Source: Gigantopelta aegis
Taxonomy: Eukaryota > Mollusca > Gastropoda > Neomphalida > Peltospiridae
NCBI RefSeq assembly: GCF_016097555.1
Contig: NW_024534131.1
Location: 1 to 64,000, forward strand
Reading direction: 5' to 3'
Length of the DNA: 64,000 bases
Shown here piece by piece: positions 16,049 through 28,771 of the stretch. Every line of letters starts with the position of its first letter. The stretch's first letter is position 1. Both the position numbers and the translations under genes were made by a program. The notes beneath the pieces are model-generated. The model was not told the DNA's origin. It searched no databases and was given only the letters and a program-made list of their open reading frames with translations.

Positions 16049-17775
16049 ATGGCCTCTTCTCGACTCCCTCAAGGTATTTCGCATCCTCATCCATTTTATT
16101 TCAATTCAGATAATTTTTTTATTTAGGTTTATTTATTGCTGGCACTACAGCCTTTGGTAAAACTGATCTATCACTTCATTATCAAAACCTTATTAATGAG
16201 AAATCATATCTGCCGACTCTGTCCAAGTATATTTGATATATAATATTTAAATACACATGTAGTAATACTAGGTATATCGTCATATGGATTTATAGGCTCA
16301 GCTAAAGTAGACTCTACCACTCGAGCAAATATTCACCACATGGCACCATAGGGATTGATAGTACTTGATATTGATCAGTCCTTTAATGCTGCCGGACTAC
16401 AGCATCATTGGGTTGAGGGCTAGTGATACGGGGGGGAATATTTACAGGTTTAGTGAAACCTGTTTGATACCAGTTTTGCTGGGACATGGGTGAGTCTGTG
16501 GGGGTGGGCGCCAACCAAGTCTTGCAGGATATTATTTGCTAGAGGAAAGGTACCTATTATTGTAGGGGAACCAGTTTTTTTATTTAAAGTTTCTTCTTTC
16601 TGGGCCAACTGGCTCTCCCATGTCAACTAATGAAAGTAAACGCGCTATCTGTAATTAAATTATTAGAGGAGATATGGTATTTGGGAGAAGAGGTATTCAC
16701 ACTACATGATATAATAATTTGTCGTATAGGTTTAGATCGTCTGGGTCAGCCCCTTGATCCAGAATATGCATCATTTTACATTGTAATGATTGGTTTAGAT
16801 TTAAAGAGAGGTCTTGACATTTGGCCTACAATCTGGACGTTTTAGTAATATCATATAATTTAAGCTAATTATGTTTTTTATTAAATTAGAAACAGTTACT
16901 TCTTTTAAACAAACTGAACCACAAGGTAAGTGAGTGGTTATGAGGATGTTCCTCTTATTCTAGTCTTGATTAGTACTTCCATATGAGGGTCGCTGTCTTT
17001 TTCTAACAATGCCTCGTGTCAAGTTATTTCAAAGAATTGATCAACGTTGTGAGATCATTTTACATGATGGGTTTCCTAAAGGTCCCTTTTTTTTGATAAG
17101 ACTCATTGACTTTTTACCATATTAGGAAGTTATATCTCTTGTTCATAATTATGGACGGTTGGAACTGTTGACAGTCAAGTGGTCAAAAAAAGTTATTGGA
17201 TATCGTCAGGCACTAGAGTATTTAGCTAATGTATGGGGAGTACCTAAGAAATCACATGGTAGTCATGTGATAGACGTAGGTATATCATGTGAGTAGTATT
17301 AGCTGTACATGTATACTGTGGTTAAGTTTCTCAGGAAAAGATGAGAAAAATTTCCTTGACTTTTTATTACTTTATCCAAGCACGTACCAGGTATCCTAAT
17401 TATTATACATTATATTATTACATTATTTACATGTAATTATGTATTATGTATACATTATATTATTTATTATGTACATGTAATTATGTATTATGTATATATT
17501 TTATTATATATATTATGTACATGTAATTATGTAGTTATGTATACATTATATTATATAACAATTGTCCTTTTTGTAATTAGACCATTAGCACAACAACAGT
17601 TTGACCTGTTCAAAAAGGAACCTTCATTTCATTGGTTAAATATGGCACCAAATGGTATAGAACTTCCTTGGATCTTGTTGCCAAACATGTCACTGAATGG
17701 TTTGTCTCTGTTTGTCCTCTGAAAACCTCTTTGTCCGAATGGAGTGGACAACTCTTGGCAAACACTAGTAAATGA
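16049..17775 (+). CDS. TRIT1: tRNA dimethylallyltransferase (TRIT1/MiaA family)
   Basis: Adds the isopentenyl group to A37 of tRNAs that read UNN codons. From ATG 16049: MASSRLPQ, an intron, then the P-loop LFIAGTTAFGKTDLSLHYQ (family GPTAxGKT), a shifted IISADSVQ near 16205, GSAKVDSTTRANIHHM near 16300, KVPIIVG near 16545, LFLTMPRVKLFQRIDQRCEI and LHDGF near 17000, EVISLVHNYGRLELLTVKWS with KVIGYRQALEYL near 17140-17225, and RPLAQQQFDLFKKEPSFHWL in the last exon. The order matches MiaA/TRIT1 throughout. The stop taken is 17773-17775; an alternative splice at 17770 could add a few residues from about 17817. I see no C-terminal C2H2 finger as found in human TRIT1. Confidence 0.88.
17405..17560. 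repeat. AT-rich tandem repeat in a TRIT1 intron
   Basis: About three copies of a unit containing ATGTACATGTAATTATGTA followed by TTATGTATACATTATATTA. Composed mainly of TA, TAT and ATGT steps, in the intron before the last coding exon. Confidence 0.7.
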
Positions 17776-18073
17776 AGGGTAGATGTTGCTATGGTAACCA
17801 CTCTTTAATGTTGCAGACTCCATTAGAGAATGAACAGTTGAGAACATAGATCTTCAGAAGAATTAGAAAGACTTACCATATATGGTAGTCATGAAAACAT
17901 TGACAAAACATTACTGATATAAGAATCACATACAATCAATTTATAAATAATAAACACCATAAAAATAAGATAATTTTGAAATTAAAAATGTTTTATTTTT
18001 AACATGATAGTACATTTTTTAATTCTTTGTCTTCTTTGTTGATTCCATGGTGGATAGTGTGACACAAATGGAG

Positions 18074-19407
18074 TTATCTGTTCGGAGGTACATTACTAGA
18101 AAGATCATTCACTTCTCCTCTTTCCCATGCCTTTTCAGCTTCTATCATATTTTTAGCATATTCTTTTTCCATTTGTTGGTGTATTTCAGTTTGTTGAGAA
18201 GTCAATTTGTCAATAATCCACGTTCTGACAACTTTCACATGAGAAAAAAGAAATGTGAACATCATTCAGACCAGCAAATTTCAACAGCATTACTCTCATT
18301 GCATACACTGCAAAACAACAACAATATTTAACTGTATAATGTAATATAGTTAACATGTTAACTATTAATATATTTATTATATAGTTTAATGTATAAAAAT
18401 TAGAAACTGACCTTTTCCTGAAATTCGCTTGATGACAGTTCTCACAATATTTGTATTGTGTGGCATATGTGTCCCAACATTTTTGCACTGCAATGGAGGA
18501 AGATTCTCCTCAACCCAATAATTAATATGGGTAGCCATATTGCTCGGCAATTTATGCTTAAGACTATCTGGTGTTTTCTTAGCTTCTGTGGCAATGTTTT
18601 GGCTCACAATGTTTGGGAATTGTTCATAGCCATTAATCTTTTGTGAAGAGGGTTGTCCCACCCTTTTTAAGTCTTGAAGATTTTTCAAATCTCTAATTAC
18701 ATAGGTAATGTAACAAGATTTGTTCTTAGCCAAATCTAAAAGTTTCAGACTTTGACAGAAACCCAGCGTCAGCGGTAAATTAGAGAGAGAGTTATCACTT
18801 AATAAATATTGCTCTAGTTTTCTGAGTCTAACCAACAGAAGGTGGTAACTTTGAAAATGAGTCTTGTCCAATTTTTAGAACACGTAACTCCACAAGAGAC
18901 CACAACTACAAAAATATCCTCTAAACATATTATTGAAGTAAACTATTTCTCTCTACCTGCAAGTTCTCTTTCAAGTTTCTCCAGGAGAGCGATTATTCCA
19001 GCTAAGTCAAGTTCAGTAAGGACATGTAATTGTTTTATACCCGCCACCAGTGGGGAATTCTGGTGCTACAATATACAATATGTGATCAAATGATACGACA
19101 CAGTTAAACTAAAAATGACACACCTAGGCCATCTCCCATCCTCGTAGTTTAAATATTTCTAGAGCAGGAATACTGCAGTGCTGTGGAAGTAACTCTGCAA
19201 GTACTCTTCATAATCAAACTACAAATTAAAGGACAGAGAGATAGTTAAATAATATTTAGTGTGTTTGTACCTTCTCTCCTTCTAATAATAATGGATCAAG
19301 TGATGGATCAACTGAGAGCTGTATCCTTTGAAGTCTAGTATCATTTCTTTTTCTTTTTGTAATTGATGATTCAACCAACTAGCATATAACTGATATTTTG
19401 ATGACAT
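18074..19407 (-). CDS. LRR protein with LRRC58-like C-terminal cysteine region
   Basis: Starts MSSKYQLYASWLNHQLQKEK (ATG 19407). Leucine-rich repeats follow: GIKQLHVLTELDLAG near 19000, LRKLEQYLLSDNSLSNLPL with LGFCQSLKLLDLAKN near 18780, and DLKNLQDLKRVGQP. A cysteine region follows: a shifted frame gives CKNCWDTYATQYKYC near 18470, then VMLLKFAGLNDVHISFFS with CESC near 18250. The pattern, Cys pairs then F-x-F then CxxC, resembles the C-terminal region of human LRRC58. The tail QQTEIHQQMEKEYAKNMIEA is helical; stop 18074-18076. The neighbouring plus-strand gene has the same plan. The role is unknown. Frame slips around 18200-18480 make the Cys region uncertain. Confidence 0.65.
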
Positions 19408-19663
19408 TTTATCAGGGTAAATCTCTCAACAAAGAAGTGGACATTAGTTGTGTAGTCATGTTGACTGACTGCATTCTCATGTCTATGGACAAACAGTAAC
19501 CTTTTTATAGTCCCGCTAAGTAACTTGTGGTTACTAAAATAGAACACACTTAGTGCTTTTTTAGAATTACTTCCCTTCCCACTCAAATTAGCTATATCAC
19601 GTGATAGATATGGCAGCTATTTGGTTTATCCATTGATGGTTCATCCAATGTCCAGGATAGGAG
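19408..19663. promoter_or_regulatory. Shared upstream region of two divergent LRR genes
   Basis: About 255 bp between the two proposed start codons. The choice of start on each side is uncertain, so some of it may be coding. Confidence 0.35.
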
Positions 19664-20762
19664 ATGAAGTTTCTTGTAACAAGTGATGCCAATTCTAATA
19701 TTATTTTAGTAGACAGCAAATCAAAGCAAGTAAATATGTACTTATGTTAATAAATATAATTATGATGTCATAATTTTAGAAAGTAGCATCAATTGAAGAA
19801 TTGGTTGAAAGCATTGAAAAATAACCACATTCTGTTAAAATAGATAATGGTAATAATATTGTATTTTATGAAATATTAATGAGATTCATTATGTTCAGGT
19901 TTTCCTCAAGCATTTACTAAAGAAATCCTTGATGTACAACTTTATCATTAATCTTAATCTCTCTAATTATAAACTTTCATCAGATTTAGAGAGCCAATTT
20001 TCAGGTATTTTATAACCCCCACACATTAATTATATTAATTTTGTCATTTATTTCTAGTTTGGTCACATGGAGATCAATCTGACATCTCTGATACTTGACA
20101 ACACTAACCTTAGACAACTTCATCCATCAATTGGCCAGTTACAAAACTTACAAGTTTTATCTCTACGATATAATCGACTTTATGACTTGCCAATAACTCT
20201 ACGACTGCTTAAACATCTCTCCCCATCTAGACATCACTGGAAAATTTATTCCGTAGTCTTCCAGGAACCATTTTCCACCTTTTAAACTTAAAAACTCTTG
20301 ATGGATTAAACGACAACCTTCTTGAACAAAACCCTAGCTGGAGTCATGATAATCATTGGATAATTTCTATACCTCCTCTAAAAAGTCAAAAATGTTCTCA
20401 AGAAACTGTCTCTAGTCTTCAGTCAATTTCATTGGAGCATGCCATAGGGCTAAATATTTTGGTTAATCTTTACCTGATCAATACCGTAATCAGTTGATAG
20501 CTAAGACAGTGTACTTTGACTCTCTGTAAGGGTTGTATGTCACCAGTTAGAAGAATAATGGCTAATCAAGAAACAGATGGACAAGTTTAATAATTGGGGG
20601 TTGAGTTTAATAACTTTTTTATGTAGGTTTCTTATCAAGTATGTCTGGTTCTATTTTTGGGAACTAAATCGTCCCTTTAAGTTCCTTACCTGTTCAGTAA
20701 TTGTTCGAGAGAAAGTTATTTCAAATTTACAGCTTCTACAGCAACGATATACTGATGAGTGA
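19664..20762 (+). CDS. Second LRR protein, divergent partner of the first
   Basis: Starts MKFLVTSDANSNIILVDSK near 19664; then VASIEELVESIEK and short exons. The LRR block (20067-20250) reads LTSLILDNTNLRQLHPSIGQ, then LQNLQVLSLRYNRLYDLP, a canonical LxxLxLxxNxLxxLP pattern. Further on, GTIFHLLNLKTLDGLNDNL and SLQSISLEHA. The last exon (about 20626-20762) reads FLIKYVWFYFWELNRPFKFL, then TCSVIVREKVISNLQLLQ, stop 20760-20762. That exon aligns by eye with the end of the neighbouring LRR gene: F-x-F, LN, F-x-F-x-x-CS, VR-x-x-I-x-x-L. I therefore read the pair as divergent paralogues. No function recognised. Confidence 0.6.
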
Positions 20763-21342
20763 CCTCAGCAGGGCTCCCTCACCTGAAGTCAGTTAAAAGA
20801 TCAACTGTAAACCCTGTAAAAAGATTCTTCTCATAGTGATGTGAAAGAGGAGGAGACCTCAAATGAAAGAATAACATGACATCTGGAAATAAATGCTGCT
20901 CTCATTAATTGCTGGCATGCATTATTGTTGTAATATATTATAAGTTTCATTACCTTCCCAAAAAATTTGACTAAAACTAAACAAAAAGATGTTACATTCC
21001 AGTACGTTATGTCATTCACCACTAGAATGAATGTAATAATATGATCTGGTTTTATTAGGACAATAATTAATATGGTTGGTTGTATTTTTTTTATTGGTAT
21101 TTTAGTACAGTATCAATTACTATTGTTAGTGTTATTATTTGGAATTAGAAAAATTAATAGCATTTTATTGGAATAAAAAAGTATGAAATTAATAATCGCA
21201 TAATATTATTTACGGTATACTCCTCCTACAAATTAAGAACAGTTTTTATGACCATATTTGGAAGTAGATCGCAACGTGTTCCTGCGGTCATTGCAGGCTC
21301 ATTCTCTTGCCCTGTCTCTCCTTGAGCTCGCTAACCTGGAAA
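20763..21342. other. Intergenic region before alpha-actinin
   Basis: AT-rich for most of its length. GC rises just before the alpha-actinin ATG (21255-21340), which suggests a promoter there. No gene seen. Confidence 0.5.
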
Positions 21343-24300
21343 ATGGCTGAAGAAGAAAATACTGGACAGCAACACGACATCAACGAAAAGTTGCTGCTCG
21401 ATTAGCATGGATACGACAACAGAAAAAGTACGTGTATCCTGCCCTTGTTTTTCCTGCACTTGTTCTATTTTTGCACACACAATTGTTGTTTGAGGGACAA
21501 GATAATCTGTTTTCTACTATTTTAGCTGATATTGCTTGAGAACAATACCATAATAATATTTGTATTTAACATTGAATTAATTTCCTTTCTATTTCTCTTA
21601 GACATTACTGCCTGGTGCAACTCTCATTTGAGGAAGGTCGGCATTCAAATTAAGAAATTCCTGATCAGGATTTTTCGTGATGGGTTGACGTTGGCTACGG
21701 CTGCTGGAGGTCATTTGCTGGTGAAAAGATTCCCCTCGTGAAAGAGGGTGCAAGCTCGTGTGCACAGATTGCATCTCTCAATCAAGCATTGGAGTCTTAT
21801 CGCCAGTAAAGGTGTTAAACTTGTTGGTATTGAGCTGAAGGTAATACCGCATTATGCCCTGTACTCACCAACTAGTTTGTTAATTGACCTTTCTATTCTA
21901 TTACAGAAATTGTCGATGGAAACCTGCAAAGATGACATTGGGTATGATCCGGGACCATTATCCCTTCTTTTTTGCTATTCCAGATATCTCAGTTGAATGT
22001 TAAGTCATCATAATAGGGTTTGAATTTATCTAATTTTCATTCCTCTTGTTTCAGAGCTCTCTGCTAAAGGAAGGCCTCCTATTGTGGTGTCAAAGGAAGA
22101 CGCAACCATACAAAACGTTAACGTTCAACAACTTTCATACTAGGTAAATGTAGTCTAAGGGCAACCAATGATTGCCCCTCCATGTTATTAACAGTTTAAG
22201 GAAAAAATCAACAAACCTGTTTATTTTCCTAAATAACATTGCCACTGTAAAGTTTCGTGTGTCAATCATAACCCTTTCACAATGACTTAAATAAACTCAA
22301 TGCCATAAATTATAATAGTGGTAATTCAAGTTTGTGCCTCTAACTACATGTTACTAAATACTATATCACATATGTCTATTTGTTACATAACAGGTTCTAC
22401 AAGCGGGTAAGTCATTGATTTCTTAACAAAATGTCTACTTGGCCTGTTCTTTATCTATTGTTAGCAAGCTAGCATTTACACACGTTGATTCGTGTTTATT
22501 TGCTATTATAACATGATATTTTATGTATTGTAAATATTTATAGCATAAAATATTTAATAATTTTATCATGCTTCTTGTTTGGACTAGTGGCTTCACCACT
22601 GCTTCTATTGACCATATATGATATAATCTAGCTACTTCTCTGTCAACAATGCTATTATTTATTATAACAATCACTTTTGCAGGATAATGAGGGATGACCC
22701 TTTATTTATTACTTAACTAAATTGTTTTTTTTTAGTTTCAAAGATGTCTAGCATTCTGTGCCCTTATCCATCGTCCTCGTCCTGATCTTATTATTGACCA
22801 AATGACAGCTTAAAGAAAGTGTGTATTATGTATATTGCATGTTAGTTTACATTCTTCTTATATTCTTCAGGGTAATGATCTATATAATCTAAACCTTGCA
22901 TTGAGTAGCTGCGCAGAAAAGAGAAACCACCTTGATATACCTAAAATGTGGCTGCTGAGGGTAAAGTTGTCTCTAGTTATTCAATTAATAATCCAATATA
23001 TTGTTTAGATATTCATGAGTCAGCTAAACCTGATGAGGCTCTATAATGACTTATGTTTCAGCTTATTATCATTGTGTTTTTGCAAGGGACAAAAAGCAGA
23101 GACTGCTGCTAAGAGAATTGGTAAAGTTCTCAACATTAACAGGGAGAATGAGCAGCTAATGGAACAGTATGAGAACAATGGCTAGCAATGTAAGTAGTTC
23201 AAATGCTTCTGTAATAATATTATGAGTTGACAGCTTTTGGAATGGATTTGCTCAAGTTATGGCTTGGTTGGAAGATCGTCTGGTGAGACCACTCTCCAAG
23301 ATGCTCAGGTAAGTTGTGTGAGATCACATGATAACAATGTGATTTTTTTGTTGTCTGTCTTGAAGAATTCCGTCAATATGCTTTCCATTACAAAGCCACC
23401 TAAAGTGAAGAGAAAGGGAAACTTGGACTCATTTTCACACTCTCTACAAACTAAACTGAGGGTCATGAATCGTCCAGAATATGTACCATCAACGGGCAAA
23501 TTAGTCTCGTACGTTCATGCCATGTAAATATCTATTATATTTTTGTCATTATGTGTATTTAGGATATTATGCTAGATGGAAGCACACTTGAGGAAGCCGA
23601 GAAAGATTATACGAAGAATTGTTCTTAATTGATTGCGTCGGTCATGTTATCAAACTTAACTTTAATTATAATAACTGTTAATGTCATATTTATAGTCCAA
23701 GCGTATTGGAAATTTTGGCTGACAAATTTAATCGCAAAGACTGAGAATATTGAAGGTTTGGGACTACTGGCAAAGATGATTGTTGAAACAAAATGATGAT
23801 CTTGAGGAAGCCACCTTAGCGAATGAATTCAAGTAGACAACATTCAGAGAAATATATTCTAATATTAATTGTTTTTGATCCGGCTTTGCAAAAAATCCAT
23901 CAGACCTTTGAGACAGATTTACAAGCTGAGAACAGTTAGAGTTGATGGCATTAGCTGCTATTGCTAATGAGCTAACGTACGTTACAGGAACAAGAAGTGT
24001 TTATGTATTATGTTATTATATAGTGAATTTAAACTATCATGATTGTGAGAGTGTTAACAAGCGTCTTGAGGGGACATACCGTCAACTTTTTGTTAATCTT
24101 CAAGATCTTTCAGAAGACAGAAAAATGCGTATACAAGTAAATACCATATATTATCTTAAAGATTACTTAATCTTTAAACAGACGGCCATTGAAAAACAAC
24201 AACGTATTGATCACTGCGTCTGGAATTTGGGGGCCAAAAGAGCAGCTGTAAGTCTTCTCAAGAGAAAAACTCATACACTATTTCTCTCTCTCTGTACCAT

Positions 24301-25796
24301 AGACATTTAATAACTGGATGGACAATGCTTTTGATGATCTTCAAGAGGTCCCATGTCTGTGATATATTTGCTGAAAGCTGATGACTTGATTGATAACCAT
24401 GATGTGGAAGTCTACACACTTGACCCAGTTGTGAAAGTCCAAACCCACCCCACCTAGCTAGTCAACAATATGAAGTAACTCAACTCTCTTGTTCAAGAGA
24501 TGGCAGATCTAGGTAGCACTGATAATCCTTATTACCACACTTACACCTGAGGTAAGGAAATTCCATTGACCATTCTAAACATGCCTTCCTGCTCTATAGG
24601 GTGTTTATGAGAAATGGTGTCAACCTCCTTGATGCTGTACCTAATTCGAGATGTTGTTCTGGAAGAAACGAACTCCAAAAACAAAACCGTAAGAACCACA
24701 CCCACTGACCACATCCACCCTAACATTTTTCTTCTGACGATAACGAGATCTTAACGAGAATCTTCGATAAAGCCAACTCTGGGGGCTTTTTGCAGCTAAA
24801 GCCTTAAAACCAGGCTGCTGGGCTTATATTGATGCCAAAAATGCTGAACCTTTCTGATTCTAAAGATCCTTCCAAGGGAAAACAATATCAGGGATTCCAA
24901 CCAACTCTTGAGGCAACGCGCAACTTCAAGCTCCCCCCCCTAAACCCATCCTTCCAGGAAGAAGTCCCCCCCCCCGAAAAACAAAAAAAAAAAAAAAAAA
25001 AACCAAACCCCACCACACCACCTCATGTGAAGCTGCAACCCCAAAAAACCACCGATTGAATCAAGAAGGTTTGTCTTTGTAATCCACACACCAATACCAC
25101 GTAGTGAGGTACAAATGTTTTTTTTTTTAAAAACTGTTGTTTATTGATTATAATCATTTAGAAGAGTTCGTTCTGCTTGGCGTCAACCAACATGAACATT
25201 AGACGAAGTATTAATGAGATGGAGAACAAATCTTTTCGTGATACGATGGGACTCACTGAAGACCACTTAGAGAATTTTAGAGCCTCATTCAACCATTATG
25301 ATAAAAGATTACTCTGACAATGGACAAAAATGAATTTCGTTCATGTCCCTGTCTCTTGGTTATGATTTGGGAACAGATCCTGTAAGTGTATTTATGATAT
25401 TAATGAGTAGGTATATGACCACACCTCTGTTAGACAATGATCCTTTATTGGAGACCGTCTATTTGCCTCAGTGTGATCCCAATGCTACCGGTTATGTTAC
25501 ATTTGAAGCATTTTTAGATTTCATGACTAAAGAAACAGTCATCATGACACCTCAGAACAGTTATGGACTCCTTCAAGATCTTGGCGTGGAGATAAGGTAG
25601 ACAAGTATTATTGGCTCAAATAATATCTCTGTTTTCGTTAGCCTTTTATTACAGAGGCGCAGCTGAGGGCAAGCTTCCTCCCCAACAGGCTGAGTATTGT
25701 ATTGCTCGAATGAAGCCTTATACTGGACTGGGGCTGTTAGAAGGAGTCACATGGACTACGACAGTCTTTTCGTCTGCTTTTATTTGGACAGAGTGA
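21343..25796 (+). CDS. ACTN: Alpha-actinin
   Basis: Actin cross-linker: two calponin-homology domains, four spectrin repeats, EF-hands. ATG 21343 gives [12 protein letters not shown]1: [35 protein letters not shown], and [16 protein letters not shown]-type sequence near 22050. CH2: [15 protein letters not shown] near 22757, LDIPKMW, and a [15 protein letters not shown] stretch. Rod: [61 protein letters not shown] with [14 protein letters not shown] near 24310. C-terminal EF-hand part: [48 protein letters not shown], then [15 protein letters not shown] and an ending near FSSA. EF calcium ligands are partly visible (D-P-N-A-T-G-Y). Length matches the roughly 890-residue family. One exon near 24930-25060 is degraded into homopolymers. 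Confidence 0.96.
24930..25060. other. Homopolymer-degraded patch within an alpha-actinin exon
   Basis: Runs of 8-10 C and about 20 A in a segment that should encode the last spectrin repeat. Family similarity is lost here and resumes near 25180. It reads as failed consensus rather than biology. Confidence 0.6.
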
Positions 25797-26377
25797 CTTT
25801 AAAACCAGCCGCAGTAGTAATGCTGGCTATTGGGTAGTAGTTAACTCAAATTTAAATGTAGTTATTTTGTATAGAATCGTCTTCTTTTCATTGAGAGTTT
25901 GTTCTTATTATTGTGTTTTTATGTCACTTTTGGATGGAGTTAAATTGATTATAGTTACTTTTTAAATTTCTTGATTAATTCTTTTTTTTGCCCTTAAAAA
26001 GAGAGTAAGGTATGTGTTTCTTCCCAATTGTCTTGATTATTCTTTTTTTTGCCCTTTTCTTCCCAAAATTTGCTATTAATAGAACTTCATGTGTATGTAA
26101 TAATGATGTCATTTGTGAGCATGCGACAGTAGAGCGTAGTATACGGAGGTAACCAGAAGCATATACGGCAAATAGAAAATGGCTGTCTAATAAACTTTCT
26201 GTTTTTAAGCACTTTCCAGATCTGCCTGTCTCCCGTGAAACACTCGGCTCCTCTTCAGCAAGAATGACTCGCTACGTAAAACTCAATACTCATTGACTAA
26301 AAGCTTATCAGGACTTCTTTCTATACTCTCTGGTATAAAATCGTTCTTTCAAAGTCCAACCCTCTTTTCAACCAAGG
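25797..26377. other. Intergenic region, alpha-actinin / PP2C
   Basis: Holds the 3' end of alpha-actinin and the 5' region of the phosphatase. A direct repeat of TTCTTTTTTTTGCCCTT occurs at about 25980-26000 and 26040-26057. The section from 26110 to 26370 is richer in GC and is probably promoter plus 5' UTR. Confidence 0.45.
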
Positions 26378-28230
26378 ATGGGTGCGTTTTAGAAAACCTA
26401 AGAACAGAGAAGACATATCATCCTCAGGTGAGGGTTATGGTATCAGATATGCTGTTTCTGCCTATGCCCTGGAGGCTGGCGGATGGAGCGGAAGATGCCC
26501 ACGGTATGGCACTACAGAATTCAAATTAAAAATTGGATTTTTTGGTTGTTTTTTTGATGGAGTTTTTTTTTTTTTTTTTTTTTTTTTTTGGTTTGTTTTT
26601 TGGGGGGATGGTCCATGTTTTTGTTGTTTTTTTGTTTTTTACTAAAGTCTCGATGCATTGTGCTGAAAATTATTGACGTCCATCTTAGAGTGTCTAGAAT
26701 CTGAAAAAAATGAAGGAAATATGAAGAATATTCTGTAGAGAAAGTCAAGGAGGCTGTCCATGCCAAGGCTTTTACAACATATGATAAAAAAATTCATGAA
26801 GACCCCCATTGTGGGCAATGGCGAGAATCTAGTGTACTACTGCTATAGTGGTCATGATCTCACCCACACAACATTTCTGGGCCAATTGTGGGCGACTCTC
26901 TGAGGGATTATGTGTAAAGCAAAATAGTCTAGCGTTTGCTACGACAGATCACAACCGTACGTTGTTCTCTGAAGAAAGGATAGAAAAGGCTGGCGGGACG
27001 GTTATGAGCAACCGTTAATGGTTCTCTAGCTGTATCAAGTGGGCTCTAGGAGATTTGATTATAAACGAAACAATTTAGATCCCACTGCTCAATTGGTTTC
27101 TCCAAACCTGACATGACAGTTTAGAGAGGATTATAGTCAAGATGAGTTTTCTATTATTACTTGTGATGGAGTTTTGATATTCATGTCTAATGAAAGAGGT
27201 TGTGACTTACGAATACAATCGATTGGACACTAACGTCAAATTTAAGTCAAATTTGTAATGATCTTATTGACAGCACTGCTTACACAAAGTAATCATAAAA
27301 TAATTCATAGTTGTTTAATATTTTCTCTCCTCTCTCTCTCCTCTTTAGAATAGCAGAGATAATATGAGTGTGATTTTAGTTGTCTTTCCAAGTGCACGCC
27401 CAAGTATCACAGGAAGCTATTGAACAAGTAATTTTTGTTTCTTATGGATATTAACAATAAACTAATTTCATTGTAACAGGAAAACAATTACAACAGAGCA
27501 AAGGAAAAATTTGTTATCGGAGGCTAAAAGGTAATAAAGGGGTGTGGTCATAACATTAATGATGTGAATATTCCTTTAGAATAGTAGATGCGGCTTATGG
27601 ATCCTTTGGAAGTTGAGGAGAAGTATGTGATACAACAATTACACATTATATTACCTCTTCTAATTACTATTTGTTGAAAGTAAAGTGACCAATCATTAGT
27701 TTATTTTACTGTGATGCTTCACTTCATTTTAATAGAAGGCCATATTGTTGCTGGAGAAATTGCAAGATAAAACAAGTGAACATTGAGAAACTGGAAATGA
27801 TCTTAAAATGATTCCTTATTACTGGTGGTCCAAGTGAGGCTAAGTATGGCACCTCCAGAAACTAACAGTATATACTAAAAGATGAGATATGGTCAATTAG
27901 AAACTTGATGGAACATAGCCTGAGGAAGAAGTAAGTGGGGTGTGGTCATTAATGGGTGGTGGTTTACATATAGCTTTGCTCTAGTATCACTTCTTATGAT
28001 CGTCGGCTCATGAATCTTGACTTATGGTATTGAAGAGGACGATGACATATTAATCTTGATGGCTAACCTCTAGTCTCTATGAATAAGAGAAGTCAATTGA
28101 ATAGAATTGAAGATTCTAGTAAAGAATTACCAATACAATAACTGATCTCACAAACTCCCCAGAGCGACCAACAGACCTAGACGCCTCTGTAAGCAAGCAA
28201 CATAAAAGCTGTTACTTTAGTAAACATAGT
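26378..28230 (+). CDS. PPM1A: PP2C-family protein phosphatase (PPM1A/PPM1B-like)
   Basis: Metal-dependent Ser/Thr phosphatase. ATG 26378 gives MGAF, then in shifted frames KPKTEK, SSSGEGYGIRYAVSAM and MEDAHG, the family's opening motif with a metal-binding Glu/Asp. FFG-x-FDG near 26540 is followed by a homopolymer patch. Later motifs: NCGDSR-type sequence near 26890, ATTDHKPY-like and ERIEKAGGTVM near 26970, RVNGSLAVSRALGDFDYK near 27010-27065, SPKPDMTV, ACDGVFDIMSNEE near 27160, and DNMSVILVVFPSAP near 27360 (conserved DN). The tail is helical (EKLQDKTSEHIEKLEMIL), as in PPM1A/B. The end near 28230 (NSPERPTDLDASV) is a guess. The MGAFxxKPKTEK start places it with PPM1A/B rather than PPM1G. 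Many frame slips. Confidence 0.85.
26540..26642. other. Homopolymer-degraded patch within a PP2C exon
   Basis: About 25 consecutive T, then mixed T and G runs, where the conserved FDGH region should be. Only FFG-x-FDG survives. Same character as the alpha-actinin patch. Confidence 0.6.
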
Positions 28231-28500
28231 TAATATAACTAATATTATATTATAAGTGGTAGCCTTTTTTTTCTGGTGTGTATGGTCTTCTTTTACCACC
28301 AGCCTCTCTTCTTTACCTGTACTTTGTTGGGTTTGACATCCTTGTAAGGAAGTCCACCACAATTTAAAGTAACACTTTTTATTGACACACATTATTATAA
28401 TCTGTATTGTTCTCCCTGTCATGATTATTTTGTGTGTGTGTTTGTTATGTAAATAATAAATATGAATCGACATTTTTGATAAGATACACCAAATGTGTCA

Positions 28501-28771
28501 TCAGTGGTGGGTGTGGTCTCGTTGTTCTAATTTTGTTCTTGTAGTCTTTTTTTGCTCTTCAAGACGATAGATATTTTCTTGTTTACATTGCGTCTTTCTA
28601 AATCTCTTTTACACTTCTTTCATTCTCTAAATAATGGACTCCATTAAGTTATGACCACACCCCCTATTATTACTAACTTTTCTATCAGCTATTTGACTTT
28701 GGTGTACAAAAAATACCATACCAACAGAAAATGCCCCAGCTACTAATATGTAAGCATTGAGCTTTTGACAT
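28501..28771 (-). CDS. PET117: PET117, cytochrome c oxidase assembly factor
   Basis: Small inner-mitochondrial-membrane protein needed for COX assembly. From ATG 28771: MSKAQ, then ILVAGAFSVGMVFFVHQSQI ADRK-type sequence, a single N-terminal membrane segment. Second exon (about 28635-28501): KRDLERRNVNKKIYRLEEQK, matching the human GVIRDIERQIRKKENIRLL region. It ends TKLEQRDHTHH at the stop 28501-28503, about 80 residues in all like the family. The last codons overlap a GGGTGTGG octamer on the plus strand (28509-28516), so the true end may be an exon further left. One-base slips at about 28755 and 28620. Head to head with the LYR gene, 42 bp apart. Confidence 0.8.

Noticed and set aside
22435-22674. 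Minus-strand frame in the large alpha-actinin intron, considered as a transposase remnant
   Set aside because: No catalytic motif, terminal inverted repeat or target-site duplication can be seen. The frame is short and AT-rich DNA can give such frames by chance.
28177-28473. 98-residue minus-strand frame downstream of PET117
   Set aside because: It overlaps the likely 3' end of the PP2C gene, lacks a domain, and joins no splice site that would extend PET117 convincingly.
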